DNA from: an uncultured Oscillospiraceae bacterium
Lineage (GTDB): Bacteria; Bacillota; Clostridia; Oscillospirales; Oscillospiraceae
Assembly: GCA_910588365.1 (NCBI GenBank)
Contig: CAJUQS010000045.1
Location: 1-32,773, forward strand
Direction of reading: 5' to 3'
DNA: 32,773 nucleotides
Part shown: piece by piece, positions 23,252-32,125 of the stretch
Layout: every line of letters begins with the position of its first letter
Position numbering within the stretch: position 1 is the stretch's first letter
The notes under the pieces: generated by a model
What the model was told of the DNA's origin: nothing
The model's input: only the letters and a program-made list of their open reading frames with translations
The model's database searches: none
Made by a program: the position numbers and the translations under genes

Positions 23252-23871
23252 TCCGTCACGCCCAGCTTCTGTAATAAAAAGTTCAGAGAGCGGATATCCG
23301 GCGAGAGCAGCAGGTGACAGGGGACCTGCTTGTTGTCGCACACAAAATTTCCGCCAATGGTCATCAGGTAGTCGCTCATGCCGCCGTACACAGCCATCGG
23401 TACCGAGAGGATTGCCCCCTGCATATCCACTGTAAAGGCCGGCACCGTCAGATCCACGGAGATGCCCGACAGACCCGAGAGGGCATTGATGAAGGTGGAG
23501 ATCATGATATTGCCCACCTCGATCAGCGCCGACTGGCGCAGCTCATTGAGCTCCATATAGTCCGATATGCTCTCGCTGAGCATACTCTCCAGCACCAGGT
23601 TGATAAAGCCCATCTGCTGCACGGAGAGCATGATGCCGCTCATCTGGCCGCCCATGCCCACCAGCACGCCGGCGGTCACCGCCTCCGGGCCGCCGATCCA
23701 CTCAATGGCCTCGTTATAGCCCATGATGCGCACCTCGGGCAGCGTGATGCGCACCTCCCGTCCCAGAAGCTGACCCAGGGCGGTAGCCGCGTTCCCGGTG
23801 CCGATGCTGCCGATCTCCCGCAGCGTGTCGATCTCCATGGAGGTCAGCTCGTCTAAATTCTTAATCTGCAT
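23248..23871 (-). CDS. cheC: CheY-P phosphatase CheC
   Basis: CheC removes phosphate from CheY-P and partners with CheD. The 207 residues show the two-fold CheC repeat. The second active site is intact: IEVGNIMIS with Glu 118 and Asn 121. The first reads REIGSIGTGNAATAL, so the usual Asn is Ser 22 while Glu 19 remains. One working site is probably enough for activity, but the loss in site 1 is unusual. It is translationally coupled to cheD and follows the rod genes. Confidence 0.93.
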   Translation of the reverse strand: MQIKNLDELTSMEIDTLREIGSIGTGNAATALGQLLGREVRITLPEVRIMGYNEAIEWIGGPEAVTAGVLVGMGGQMSGIMLSVQQMGFINLVLESMLSESISDYMELNELRQSALIEVGNIMISTFINALSGLSGISVDLTVPAFTVDMQGAILSVPMAVYGGMSDYLMTIGGNFVCDNKQVPCHLLLSPDIRSLNFLLQKLGVTE

Positions 23872-23887
23872 ATCCTACCCCCTTCGC

Positions 23888-24652
23888 TTATCCTCTCAAC
23901 CCATTGATGGTCGTCTCAATCTCATCCGAGGTCTGCATCATCTTCAGTGCGAAGCCGTATGCCCGCTGGGATTCGATTACCTTGATAAACTCCTGGGTGA
24001 TGTCCGTGTTGGACATCTCCAGCAGGCCCTGCTTGACCTGCCCGGTGCCGAGATATAGCTGGCCGTTGCGCTCGGTGGCCAGGAACCGGGAGCTGTCGGC
24101 GTGCTCCATGCCCTCGTGAATGGCAAAGTCGAATACGCCCAGCGTCAGGGGCGCCTCCCGGTTTTCCGGGTCGATGACGATGAAGTTGCCCTGGGGATCC
24201 AGCACGCAGCGGCCCTCGTTGTCGCTCAGCCGCCAGACCTCCGTGGGCTGGGGCTCCTCCCCGTCCTCTTCGGGCACCGCGTTCTCATCCGGCTGGATGA
24301 AGAACTGTGCCATCATGAACGATCCGTCCCGGGTGTAGGAGATCTCCCGGGTGTCCGGATCAAAGAGGGCGAAGAAGCCGTCGCCGTCAATGCCGAAGTC
24401 GAAGGTCCTCCCCGTCTCCTTGAAGGCGGTGCCGGCAAAATCCACCGTGGCCTGGATGACCCGGGTGCCGGTCCCCTTGGGCAGCTGCGCGCCGTCGATG
24501 CCGTTGACATTGCGGTTCATCAGCTCGCCGAAGGCCACCTTCTCCGCCCGGAAGCCCTGGGTGTTTACGTTGGCGATGTTGTTGCCCTGCACGTGCATGC
24601 GCAGGTTCTGCTGGTAGGCGCCCACCGCGGCGCTGTAAAATGACTGATTCAT
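23888..24652 (-). CDS. Flagellar basal-body rod protein, FlgG/FlhP type
   Basis: A 254-residue rod or hook-family protein exported by the flagellar apparatus. The N-terminal rod motif is NLRMHVQGNNIANVNTQGFR (about 16-35) and the C-terminal motif is VIESQRAYGFALKMMQTSDE (about 228-247); together they form the coiled domain of the axial family. The core contains FDFGIDGDGFFAL, typical of FlgG/FlgF. A Glu/Pro-rich insert (NAVPEEDGEEPQPTEV) is present at about 123-138. It lies between the FlgF-like gene and cheC, like the flhO-flhP pair of Bacillus. Whether it is the distal rod or a hook-proximal part cannot be told from sequence alone. Confidence 0.9.
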   Translation of the reverse strand: MNQSFYSAAVGAYQQNLRMHVQGNNIANVNTQGFRAEKVAFGELMNRNVNGIDGAQLPKGTGTRVIQATVDFAGTAFKETGRTFDFGIDGDGFFALFDPDTREISYTRDGSFMMAQFFIQPDENAVPEEDGEEPQPTEVWRLSDNEGRCVLDPQGNFIVIDPENREAPLTLGVFDFAIHEGMEHADSSRFLATERNGQLYLGTGQVKQGLLEMSNTDITQEFIKVIESQRAYGFALKMMQTSDEIETTINGLRG

Positions 24653-24680
24653 GGCGCGTTATGCCTCCCCTTTCCTTCTG

Positions 24681-25436
24681 TTAGCCCAAGCGGCCCAGCT
24701 CCGTGGTGGCCCGGGTCATGACCTGATCATAGATCTTGCTGATCTGGGCCGCGCTCTGGAGGGCGCGCTGGGTGGTCATCATGGAAACCATCTCCTGGAC
24801 CATGTTCACGTTGGAGCGCTCCACCATCTTGTGGCGGATCACATAGTTCTCGCCTGCCTGGGGCTGGCCGCCCTGGAAGAGGCCCCGCTCATTGTGCTCC
24901 AGCGCCTGCTCGTCCTCGAAGGCGAACACCCCCAGCGTCCCCAGGTAGCCCCGGTTGTTCAGGCTATAGAGGCCGCCCTCCACGTCCACATAGAGGTTGT
25001 CGGTGGGCAGCTGGATGGGCTGGCGCTCATTGCTGAGCACCCGCCCCTGTCCGGCCAGGCACAGGTAGCCCTCGTCGTCCAGGGTAAAGCTGCCGGCGCG
25101 GGTGTACGCCACCTGCCCGTCGCGGTCGATGGCGAAGTAGCCCTCCCCGTCGATAGCGAAGTCCAGGGGCAGCCCCGTCTCCTCCAGGCCGCCCTGGGTG
25201 TAGTCGGTAAACAGCTCGCTGGGCGCCAGGATGTAGCTCTGCTGGCCGATCTCCTGGCTGCGGGACTTGTCCTTGTTGCCCACCCGGCTGAGCATGACCT
25301 CCTGGAAGGTGCTGTCGGTGTAGTGGTCCGCCTTGTAGCCGGCTGTGGAGATATTGGTGATATTGTTGGAAACCACATCCAGCCGCCGGCCCTGGCTGAG
25401 CATACCGGAGGTCAGATTATAAAATCCTCTGAACAT
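24681..25436 (-). CDS. Flagellar basal-body rod protein, FlgF/FlhO type
   Basis: A 251-residue axial family protein. The rod motif VVSNNITNISTAGYKADHYT lies near the N-terminus (about 21-40). The core LDFAIDGEGYFAID is of the FlgF/FlgG kind, and the C-terminal coiled motif is EMVSMMTTQRALQSAAQISK. The ribosome site GAGGAG precedes the ATG. It is directly downstream of fliA and upstream of a second rod gene, so the two probably form adjacent rod segments (FlgF then FlgG, or FlhO/FlhP). The assignment between these names is uncertain. Confidence 0.9.
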   Translation of the reverse strand: MFRGFYNLTSGMLSQGRRLDVVSNNITNISTAGYKADHYTDSTFQEVMLSRVGNKDKSRSQEIGQQSYILAPSELFTDYTQGGLEETGLPLDFAIDGEGYFAIDRDGQVAYTRAGSFTLDDEGYLCLAGQGRVLSNERQPIQLPTDNLYVDVEGGLYSLNNRGYLGTLGVFAFEDEQALEHNERGLFQGGQPQAGENYVIRHKMVERSNVNMVQEMVSMMTTQRALQSAAQISKIYDQVMTRATTELGRLG

Positions 25437-25469
25437 ATCTCGTTCGCTCCTCTCGTCTTTTTGGGGGAA

Positions 25470-26288
25470 CTATCCTTCCCCGTTCATATATCGCTTCATG
25501 TACAGCTTCAGCTTCTGGATGGCCCGGGAGTGGATCTGGGAAATGCGCGGCTCGCTGACCTCCATCACCTGGGCGATCTCCTTCATGCTGAGGTTCTTCT
25601 TGTAATACAGGGAGATGACCAGCTGCTCATTCTCCCGCAGGGAGGTGATGCCCTCCGTCAGCGTATCCAGCAGCTCGCGGCGCAGCAGGGAGTCCTCCGG
25701 CCGGCCGGTTGCGCCGTTGTCGGCCACGTCCAGCCCCCCCTGGTCCTGGTCGTCGAAGATGGAGTCCAGGGAGAGGATGTTGCACAGCGAGGAGTTTGCC
25801 AGATCCTCCTGGTACTGCTCCTGACTGACCCCCAGGCGGCCTGCGATCTCCTCGTCCGTGGGGTAGCGCCCCAGCTCGGAGTAGAGCTCCACGCTGGCCT
25901 GGTCGATCTCCCGGGCCTTCCGCCGCACGCTGCGGGGGACCCAGTCCTGCCGCCGGGCCAGATCGATGACCGCGCCCCGGATGCGCTTGGAGACAAAGGT
26001 CTCAAACTTGATGCCCTTGTCGGGGTCGAACTTGTCAACGGCCCCCACCAAGGCCAGAACGCCCTCGTTGATGATGTCGTCCACCTGCGCAAAGCTGGAG
26101 TAGACGCCCCGCACCTGGAGGGCGATGGACTTGACCAGCCCCACGTACCGCAGCGCCAGAGGCCACTTGAGGGCCTCGTCGCCGCTGCTCTTGTAGAGCA
26201 GGAGGAGATCCTCCTTGCTCATATCGTCCAGCTCCGCCTGGGTATATTCCAGCTTCTCCGGTTTTGCCGCAGGCCCGCCGCCGATCAT
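25470..26288 (-). CDS. fliA: Flagellar sigma factor FliA/SigD
   Basis: Sigma-28 type factor directing late flagellar and chemotaxis genes. The 272 residues have region 2 at about 45-115 (IINEGVLALVGAVDKFDPDKG, FETFVSKRIRGAVIDLAR), region 3 at about 120-180 (WVPRSVRRKAREI) and region 4 at about 210-265 with the helix-turn-helix (LSMKEIAQVMEVSEPRISQI). The start overlaps the flhA stop as ATGA. The order flhA-fliA without flhF or flhG between them is unusual. It likely drives the sigma-D-like promoters seen upstream of fliD and of the YjfB-like gene. Confidence 0.95.
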   Translation of the reverse strand: MIGGGPAAKPEKLEYTQAELDDMSKEDLLLLYKSSGDEALKWPLALRYVGLVKSIALQVRGVYSSFAQVDDIINEGVLALVGAVDKFDPDKGIKFETFVSKRIRGAVIDLARRQDWVPRSVRRKAREIDQASVELYSELGRYPTDEEIAGRLGVSQEQYQEDLANSSLCNILSLDSIFDDQDQGGLDVADNGATGRPEDSLLRRELLDTLTEGITSLRENEQLVISLYYKKNLSMKEIAQVMEVSEPRISQIHSRAIQKLKLYMKRYMNGEG

Positions 26289-28387
26289 ACCGCCGCCGCC
26301 TTTCTCTCAGGCCGCATGGCCTCCCGGGGCAAGGTGACATTGCCCAGCGACTGAATCTGCACGTCGCTGGTGATCTCGTTGAACGCCAGCACGTAGAGGT
26401 TGGGGTAAAACTGTGCCAGCATCCGGCTGAGGTAGACCCGGATAACCTGACTGGTGAGAACAATGGGTGTCTGGCTGAGGTCGTTGAACTTCTTGATGAA
26501 CTCCGCCAGCTGGGTGATAATCTGCTGCATCAGATCCGGGCCCATGGCCAGATAGATGCCCTGCTCGTTCTTGCTGAGGGAGGCGATGATCCGCTTCTCC
26601 ACCTCCGCGTCCAGGGTGACCACGCGGAGCTGCCCGTGCTCGCAGAAGCGGCGGGTGATGGTCCGGCCCAGGGCCCCGCGGATGTTCTCCGTGACCATAT
26701 CCAGATCCTTGGTGGTGTTCAGCGCCTCCACCGCGGTCTCCAGGATGGTGCCCAGATCCCGGATGGGGACGCCCTCCCGCAGGAGGTTTCGCAGAATGCG
26801 CTCCAGGTTGGCGTAGGTGAGCACGTTGGGGACGGCCTCCTCCACCACCTCGGGGGCGGTGCGCTTGAGGTTCTCCACCAGCTGCACCACCTCCGCCCGG
26901 CCCAGCAGCTCGTGGGCGTGGGAGCGGATGACCTCGCTGAGGTGGGTCTGCATGACGGACAGGGGGTCGATGACCGTATAGCCGTAGATCTCCGCCATCT
27001 CCTTGTTCTCCGGCAGAATCCACCGGGAGGGGATGCCGTAGGCCGGCTCCACGGTCTCGATGCCGTCGATCTCGCCAGCGGGGTTGGCAGGCTCCAGTGC
27101 CAGGAAGTAGTCCACCAGGATCTCGCCCCTGGCCACCTCCTCGCCCTTGATCTTCACCACGTACTGGTTGGTGCCCAAGGCCGAGGAGTCGTGGAAGCGG
27201 ATAGAGGGGATGACAAAGCCCATCTCCTGGGCGTACTGCCGCCGGAAGAGGGCGTTGCGCCCGATGAGCTTGCCGCCGCTGCTCTCATCCACCATGGGGA
27301 TCAGGCTATAGCCGAACTCCATCTCGATGGGGTCCACCGTCAGGAGGGTGTATACGTTGTTGATATCCTTGTAGAAGTCCGCCGCGCTGGGCTGGGGCGC
27401 TTCCTCCTGCGCCGCCATCTCGCCGGCGGCGGAAATCGCCTCCATCTTCTCCTGGCGCTCCATGCGGCCGCTGATGAACCAGCCGGAGATTGCCAGGCCG
27501 ATGCCGACGATCAGCAGCGGCGCGTGGGGTGTGCCGGGAATCAGGCCCAGCAGGGCGATAACCAGGCCGGCGGTCAGAATGGCCTTGGGCTGGCTGCCGA
27601 ACTGGCGGACCACGTCGTCGTTGAGGCTTCCGTCGGAGACGGTCCGGGTGACCACCATGGCCGTGGCCGTGGAGATCATGAGGGAGGGAATCTGGGAGAC
27701 CAGGCCGTCACCGATGGTGGCAATGGCGTAGACGTTCCACACGTCCTGCACACCGTTGAGGCTGCCCAGGATCAGGCCGCCCACCAGGTTGATGGCGGTG
27801 ATAATCAGCGACAGTGTCGCGTCGCCCTTGACGAACTTGGTGGCGCCGTCCATGGCGCCGTAGAAGTCGGCCTCCTTCTGGATCTTGGCCCGGCGGGCCT
27901 TGGCACCCTGCTCGTCGATGAGGCCGGAGGAGAGGTCCGCGTCAATGGCCATCTGCTTGCCGGGCATGGCGTCCAGGGTGAACCGGGCCGCCACCTCGGA
28001 CACGCGCTCCGCGCCCTTGGTCACCACGATCATCTGCACCAGGACGATGATCAGGAAGATGATGATGCCCAGAACGATATTCCCCTGGGCGATCATCAGG
28101 CCGAAGGATCTGATAACGCTGCCGGCCTCGCCGTCGTTGCCCAGGATGGCCCGGGTGGTGGACACGTTCAGTCCCAATCGGAACAGCGTGGTAATCAGCA
28201 GCAGGGATGGGAAGATGGAAAAGTCCAGCGCGTCCGCCACGGTCATGGTGATGACCAGAATCAGCATGGACAGGGAGATATTGACCACCAGCAGCACGTC
28301 CAGCAGGGGCGTGGGCAGGGGCACGACGATAAAGAGGACAATGATAACCACTGCCAGTGCTATGCCGTTTTGGAGAATTCGCCTCAT
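26285..28387 (-). CDS. flhA: Flagellar export gate protein FlhA
   Basis: Largest membrane component of the flagellar type III export gate; its cytoplasmic ring docks chaperone-substrate complexes. The 700 residues are standard. About eight membrane helices fill the first 310 residues. The conserved FHIPEP-type cytoplasmic linker contains MPGKQMAIDADLSSG at about 150. A large soluble domain follows. I prefer ATG 28387, where AAGGA is 8 nt upstream; the GTG at 28393 is too close to that site. Upstream lies flhB across a 100-bp gap; downstream it is coupled to fliA. Confidence 0.97.
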   Translation of the reverse strand: MRRILQNGIALAVVIIVLFIVVPLPTPLLDVLLVVNISLSMLILVITMTVADALDFSIFPSLLLITTLFRLGLNVSTTRAILGNDGEAGSVIRSFGLMIAQGNIVLGIIIFLIIVLVQMIVVTKGAERVSEVAARFTLDAMPGKQMAIDADLSSGLIDEQGAKARRAKIQKEADFYGAMDGATKFVKGDATLSLIITAINLVGGLILGSLNGVQDVWNVYAIATIGDGLVSQIPSLMISTATAMVVTRTVSDGSLNDDVVRQFGSQPKAILTAGLVIALLGLIPGTPHAPLLIVGIGLAISGWFISGRMERQEKMEAISAAGEMAAQEEAPQPSAADFYKDINNVYTLLTVDPIEMEFGYSLIPMVDESSGGKLIGRNALFRRQYAQEMGFVIPSIRFHDSSALGTNQYVVKIKGEEVARGEILVDYFLALEPANPAGEIDGIETVEPAYGIPSRWILPENKEMAEIYGYTVIDPLSVMQTHLSEVIRSHAHELLGRAEVVQLVENLKRTAPEVVEEAVPNVLTYANLERILRNLLREGVPIRDLGTILETAVEALNTTKDLDMVTENIRGALGRTITRRFCEHGQLRVVTLDAEVEKRIIASLSKNEQGIYLAMGPDLMQQIITQLAEFIKKFNDLSQTPIVLTSQVIRVYLSRMLAQFYPNLYVLAFNEITSDVQIQSLGNVTLPREAMRPERKAAAV

Positions 28388-28487
28388 TGCCACTGTCCTT
28401 TCCTGAAATCCGCATGTGGTTGTATGGGAAACGCCCAGAGATGGGCTGTCATTTTCATAGTCATATGGGATGGATGTTGAAAGTATG

Positions 28488-29549
28488 TCACGCTTCCTTC
28501 TGGTCCAGCTTCAGCACGTAGACCAGAATCTCGGCCACGGGGCCGTAAAACTCCGGGGGAATCTCCCGGTCCAGGTCCGTTCCCGCGAAGAGGGAGCGGG
28601 CCAGGGGGACGTTCTCCACGATGGCCACCCGGTTCTCCTCCGCCACCGCGACAATGCGCAGCGCCAGCTCGTCCAGGCCCTTGGCCACCACCACGGGGGC
28701 GTCGTCCTTCTCCGGCTTGTAGCGCAGAGCCACCGCCACGTGGGTCGGGTTACGGATGACCACATCGGCGCCGGGGACCTGCTGCATCATCCGCTGCTGG
28801 GCCCGGCGGCGCTGGATCTCCTTGATCTTCCCCTTCACCTGGGGGTCGCCTTCCGTCTGCTTGTACTCCTCCTTGATCTCCTGCTTGCTCATGCGCATCT
28901 GGCGCTCGTAGTCCCACCACTGGTAGAAGAAGTCCGCCCCGGCCAGCACCACGAAGGCGACGGCCACCCGCAGCACGAGGGCGAGGATGTCGTTGAAGAG
29001 GATGGAGCAGGCCTGCCCCAGCTCCATGTCAAAAAATCTGGAAAAGCCCACCGCCGTGTCGCCGAAGTAGCTGAAAATCAGATACAGCAGGACCACGATC
29101 TTCAGGAGGCTCTTGAGCGTCTCCACGACGCTGCGCATGGAGAAGAGCCGCTTGAACCCCTGAAGGGGGCTGATGCGGTTGAATTTGGGTTTCAGGGACT
29201 CGCCTGTGACCAGCATCCTGGTCTGTGCGAAGGTGGCCGCGACGGCCAGCAGCGCCGTAACAGCCAGAAAGGGTCCGGCCACGGTCACGAAGACGAGGAT
29301 GCACCGGGTGAACAGCTCCCGCAGGGACTGCCCCGCCGCCGCCGCGCCGCTCTCGGCAATGAGGGAGAAGCTGCTGGCGAACAGGTTTTTCGCCTGCTCC
29401 ACCACCGTGTCCCCCATAATCCGCAGCATCGCCAGACTGCCCAGGAGGGTGGCCACGGCCACCACGTCCTTGCTCATCATGACGTTGCCCTTTTTCCGTT
29501 CGTCTCTTCGCTTTTTTGGTGTCGCTTTTTCGGTCTTGTCACCGGCCAC
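28488..29549 (-). CDS. flhB: Flagellar export switch protein FlhB
   Basis: FlhB switches export from rod/hook to filament substrates. The 353 residues have a basic N-terminus (EKATPKKRRDERKKG), four membrane segments between about 28 and 205, and a cytoplasmic domain with the self-cleavage motif NPTH at 267-270. The start is GTG 29549, with AAGGGGGG upstream. It lies 50 bp after fliR. Nothing is missing. Confidence 0.96.
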   Translation of the reverse strand: MAGDKTEKATPKKRRDERKKGNVMMSKDVVAVATLLGSLAMLRIMGDTVVEQAKNLFASSFSLIAESGAAAAGQSLRELFTRCILVFVTVAGPFLAVTALLAVAATFAQTRMLVTGESLKPKFNRISPLQGFKRLFSMRSVVETLKSLLKIVVLLYLIFSYFGDTAVGFSRFFDMELGQACSILFNDILALVLRVAVAFVVLAGADFFYQWWDYERQMRMSKQEIKEEYKQTEGDPQVKGKIKEIQRRRAQQRMMQQVPGADVVIRNPTHVAVALRYKPEKDDAPVVVAKGLDELALRIVAVAEENRVAIVENVPLARSLFAGTDLDREIPPEFYGPVAEILVYVLKLDQKEA

Positions 29550-29599
29550 CGATGGTTCCCCCCTTTACCGACCGTCTGTCCGCTCCGGGGGAGCTCCCC

Positions 29600-30364
29600 C
29601 TATCCCGCCATCAGCCGCAGCACCCGCTGGAGGCTTTGCAGCATGTAGGTCTCCGCCCGCATCATGTACTCGCTGATGGGCATCAGCAGCACCAGCAGCA
29701 GCCCCAGGCCGATGATGACCTTCAGCTCGATGTTGATGGCGAAGACGTTGATCTGGGGGATGACCTTCATCAGGATGCCCATGCCCACCTGTCCCAGCAG
29801 CTCCGCCGCCAGGATGGGCATACAGAGCTTGATGGCCATGATGGTACACTCAATGAACAGCTCCAGCACCGCGCTGTAGAGCTCCTGCCCCAGCACCACC
29901 GACCCGAAGGGGACGACGCGCCCGGAGACCAGGATGATCCGCATCAGGGTGTGGTGCCCGTTGGCCGTAAAGAACAGCAGGATCATCAGGATGTTGAACA
30001 TGGAGGCCGTCACGGACACCGAGCTCTGACTGCCCGGGTCGTAGGTCTTGCCCATGCTCATGCCCATCTGGGTGTCTATGGTCTCGCCGCCCAGAAGGGG
30101 GATATAGAAGAAGATGTTCATCACCAGGCCCAAAAGATACCCCAGCGCCATCTCCAGCAGGAGGTGCGCCCCCAGCGCCAGCATCATCTCCGGAATCTCC
30201 GGCCGGTAGTCCGTCATGGGGAACACCGTCACGGAAAGCAGGAGGATCAGCCCGCTCTTCACCAGTCCCGGGATGCTCTGCCGGCCAAACAGGGGGTTGA
30301 ACAGCACGAAGCCGGTCATCCGGGCCAGGATCATCATAAACAGGGTCACATCCGCCCACTCCAA
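29600..30364 (-). CDS. fliR: Flagellar export apparatus protein FliR
   Basis: FliR, with FliP and FliQ, forms the export channel. The 254 residues have about six hydrophobic segments starting near residue 5, with the typical NPLFGRQSIPGLVKSGLIL and the amphipathic LGGETIDTQMGMSMGKTYDP region. It begins with a TTG codon, supported by GGAGG 7 nt upstream. It sits 11 bp after fliQ. Confidence 0.95.
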   Translation of the reverse strand: MEWADVTLFMMILARMTGFVLFNPLFGRQSIPGLVKSGLILLLSVTVFPMTDYRPEIPEMMLALGAHLLLEMALGYLLGLVMNIFFYIPLLGGETIDTQMGMSMGKTYDPGSQSSVSVTASMFNILMILLFFTANGHHTLMRIILVSGRVVPFGSVVLGQELYSAVLELFIECTIMAIKLCMPILAAELLGQVGMGILMKVIPQINVFAINIELKVIIGLGLLLVLLMPISEYMMRAETYMLQSLQRVLRLMAG

Positions 30365-30375
30365 GGCGCCGCCTC

Positions 30376-30636
30376 CTAACTGATCATCAGCTCAAACAGC
30401 CCCCTGGCGTAGTCCAGGAGGGTCTCCATCATCCACCCGCCGCCAATGAGCAGCACCAGCACCACCACCGTCAGCTTGAAGATGAAGGAGAGGGTCTGTT
30501 CGTGGATCTGGGTAACCGCCTGGAAGATGGCCAGCAGCACGCCCACCGCCATACTCAGCAGGAGCATGGGGGCGCACAGCTTGATGACCACCCAGACGCC
30601 GTCCCGCAGGACCTCCGCCACCATTACCGCGTTCAT
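30376..30636 (-). CDS. fliQ: Flagellar export apparatus protein FliQ
   Basis: An 86-residue, two-helix protein of the export channel. Membrane segments lie at about 15-38 and 48-72, with the family pattern VGVLLAIFQAVTQIHEQTLS. The ribosome site GGAGGGGG precedes the ATG. Length and position between fliP and fliR are standard. Confidence 0.95.
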   Translation of the reverse strand: MNAVMVAEVLRDGVWVVIKLCAPMLLLSMAVGVLLAIFQAVTQIHEQTLSFIFKLTVVVLVLLIGGGWMMETLLDYARGLFELMIS

Positions 30637-30650
30637 TGCTCAGCCCCCTC

Positions 30651-31319
30651 CTAATTCACCGTGCGCACCAGCGTGGAAAACACCAGCTGCCATCCATCCA
30701 GCAGGATAAAGAGCAGAATCTTGAAGGGCGTGGAGATCATGGAGGGCGGCAACATGATCATACCCATACTCATCAGCGTGGAGGACACGATGACGTCAAT
30801 GAGCATGAAGGGGATATACAGCAAAAATCCGATCCAGAAGGCCTCCTTCAGCTCACTGGTGACAAAAGAGGGCATAATCACCCGCACCGGCAGCTCCCGG
30901 GCCTCCTCATCGTTGGCCGGGGGCTCCACGCCGCTCATATTGCAGAAGAGCTCCAGGCTGGCGATCTCCGTGTTGTCCAGCATGAAGTCCTTCAGCGGCT
31001 GCTGGGCCCGCTGGAAAAAGTCCTCCTGGGTGATCTCGCCGGCTACATACGGGTCGTAGGCCTCCGATTTAATCTCGTCCAGGGCCGGCGTCATGGTAAA
31101 AAGCGTCAGCACCAGCGCCATCCCCACCAGCACCAGGTTGGGGGGGGTCTGCTGGGTGCCCATCGCCGTGCGCAGCAGGGAAAAGGCCACCACATAGCGG
31201 GTGAAGGAGGTCATCATCACCACCAGCGACGGCAACAGGGTCATAAGCGTTGTCAGCAGCAGAATATCCAGCGCCTGGATACTGTCGCCGTTGACATTGA
31301 TTATCGCGTCATTGATCAA
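30651..31319 (-). CDS. fliP: Flagellar export apparatus protein FliP
   Basis: FliP forms the core of the export channel. The 222 residues match the mature family: LLLTTLMTLLPSLVVMMTSF, TRYVVAFSLLRTAMGTQQTP and LMSMGMIMLPPSMISTPFKI. Many FliP proteins carry a cleaved signal sequence; here only about 15 residues (MINDAIINVNGDSIQ) precede the first helix. The start is TTG 31319, with GGAGG 9 nt upstream. It is followed by fliQ after 14 bp. Confidence 0.95.
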   Translation of the reverse strand: MINDAIINVNGDSIQALDILLLTTLMTLLPSLVVMMTSFTRYVVAFSLLRTAMGTQQTPPNLVLVGMALVLTLFTMTPALDEIKSEAYDPYVAGEITQEDFFQRAQQPLKDFMLDNTEIASLELFCNMSGVEPPANDEEARELPVRVIMPSFVTSELKEAFWIGFLLYIPFMLIDVIVSSTLMSMGMIMLPPSMISTPFKILLFILLDGWQLVFSTLVRTVN

Positions 31320-31340
31320 ATTCCGGGACCTCCTCTCCGG

Positions 31341-31715
31341 TCATTTCCTATCCCGGAGCTGCCGCAGCAGAGCGCGGAAGTCCGGGGACCGCCCTTCGGC
31401 AGGAGCAGGAGCGTCCCGCGCTGGTGCGCTGGTCCACAGCGCCCCCTCCTCCTCTGTCAGCTCGGTCAGCAGGGAGAAGCCGGAGGGAGAACTGCCCACA
31501 ACAAAATAGCGGCTTGCAATCTGAACTACCAGCAGGCTCTGGTCCCGGCCCACCGCCAGCCGCTCCAGTACGCGCATCCGTCCGTTTCCGGAGAACGCGC
31601 CCAGACGGCCGCCCAGGCCTTTTCCGGCCCAGCGGGTGAACAGGTAGCTCCCCGCAAGGACCAGGACCAGAACCAACAGGATGCCCAGCAGGGAGAATAC
31701 CTCCTGGAGGGGCAT
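31341..31715 (-). CDS. fliO: Flagellar biosynthesis protein FliO (FliZ-type)
   Basis: Small membrane protein that helps FliP assemble. The 124 residues have one N-terminal membrane helix (about 6-27), then a basic turn and the FliO core (MRVLERLAVGRDQSLLVVQI, then YFVVGSSPSGFSLLTEL). The C-terminal tail is short and proline-rich. The start codon shares one base with the cheY stop (TGATG). Position between cheY and fliP is the usual one. Confidence 0.9.
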   Translation of the reverse strand: MPLQEVFSLLGILLVLVLVLAGSYLFTRWAGKGLGGRLGAFSGNGRMRVLERLAVGRDQSLLVVQIASRYFVVGSSPSGFSLLTELTEEEGALWTSAPARDAPAPAEGRSPDFRALLRQLRDRK

Positions 31716-32080
31716 CAGGGCTCGCCCACGATGGACGTCACGGTCTTGAGCACGCGCTCACCCTTGAAGGGCTTGACAATGAAGTCCTTCGCGCCGGAGC
31801 GGATGGCGTCGATGACCATGGTCTCCTGGCCCATGGCGGAGCACATGACCACGTTGGCGCCGCCGTCAGCGGCGCGGATGGCCTTCAGGGCCTCCAGGCC
31901 GTCCATGTTGGGCATCGTGATGTCCATGAGGACCAGATCGGGCTTCAGGGAGTTGTACTTCTCCACGGCGTCCGCGCCGTCCACGGCCTCGTGAAGATCC
32001 GTGTAGCCGGCTTTGCTGAGGGTGTCCTTGATCACCTTGCGCATAAAAGCTGCATCGTCAACCAAAAGAATCTTAGCCAT
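31715..32080 (-). CDS. cheY: Chemotaxis response regulator CheY
   Basis: Single-domain receiver of 121 residues that carries the chemotaxis signal to the flagellar switch. Acidic pair Asp 8 and Asp 9, phospho-acceptor Asp 53 (LVLMDITMPNMDG), Ser 81 at the Thr/Ser position and Lys 103 (VKPF) are all present. AAGGAAAAGGTG precedes the ATG. It lies between fliY/fliN, its likely phosphatase and switch target, and fliO, as in other Clostridia and Bacilli. Confidence 0.96.
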   Translation of the reverse strand: MAKILLVDDAAFMRKVIKDTLSKAGYTDLHEAVDGADAVEKYNSLKPDLVLMDITMPNMDGLEALKAIRAADGGANVVMCSAMGQETMVIDAIRSGAKDFIVKPFKGERVLKTVTSIVGEP

Positions 32081-32125
32081 TATTATACACCTTTTCCTTA
32101 TAAATTCTAAATTTCACTATGTCCC

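Noticed and set aside
26264..28480. A 738-codon plus-strand frame opposite flhA
   Set aside because: It is an antisense shadow of a high-GC gene. Its translation is His/Gln/Gly/Asp-rich without a domain, while the minus strand encodes a clear FlhA.
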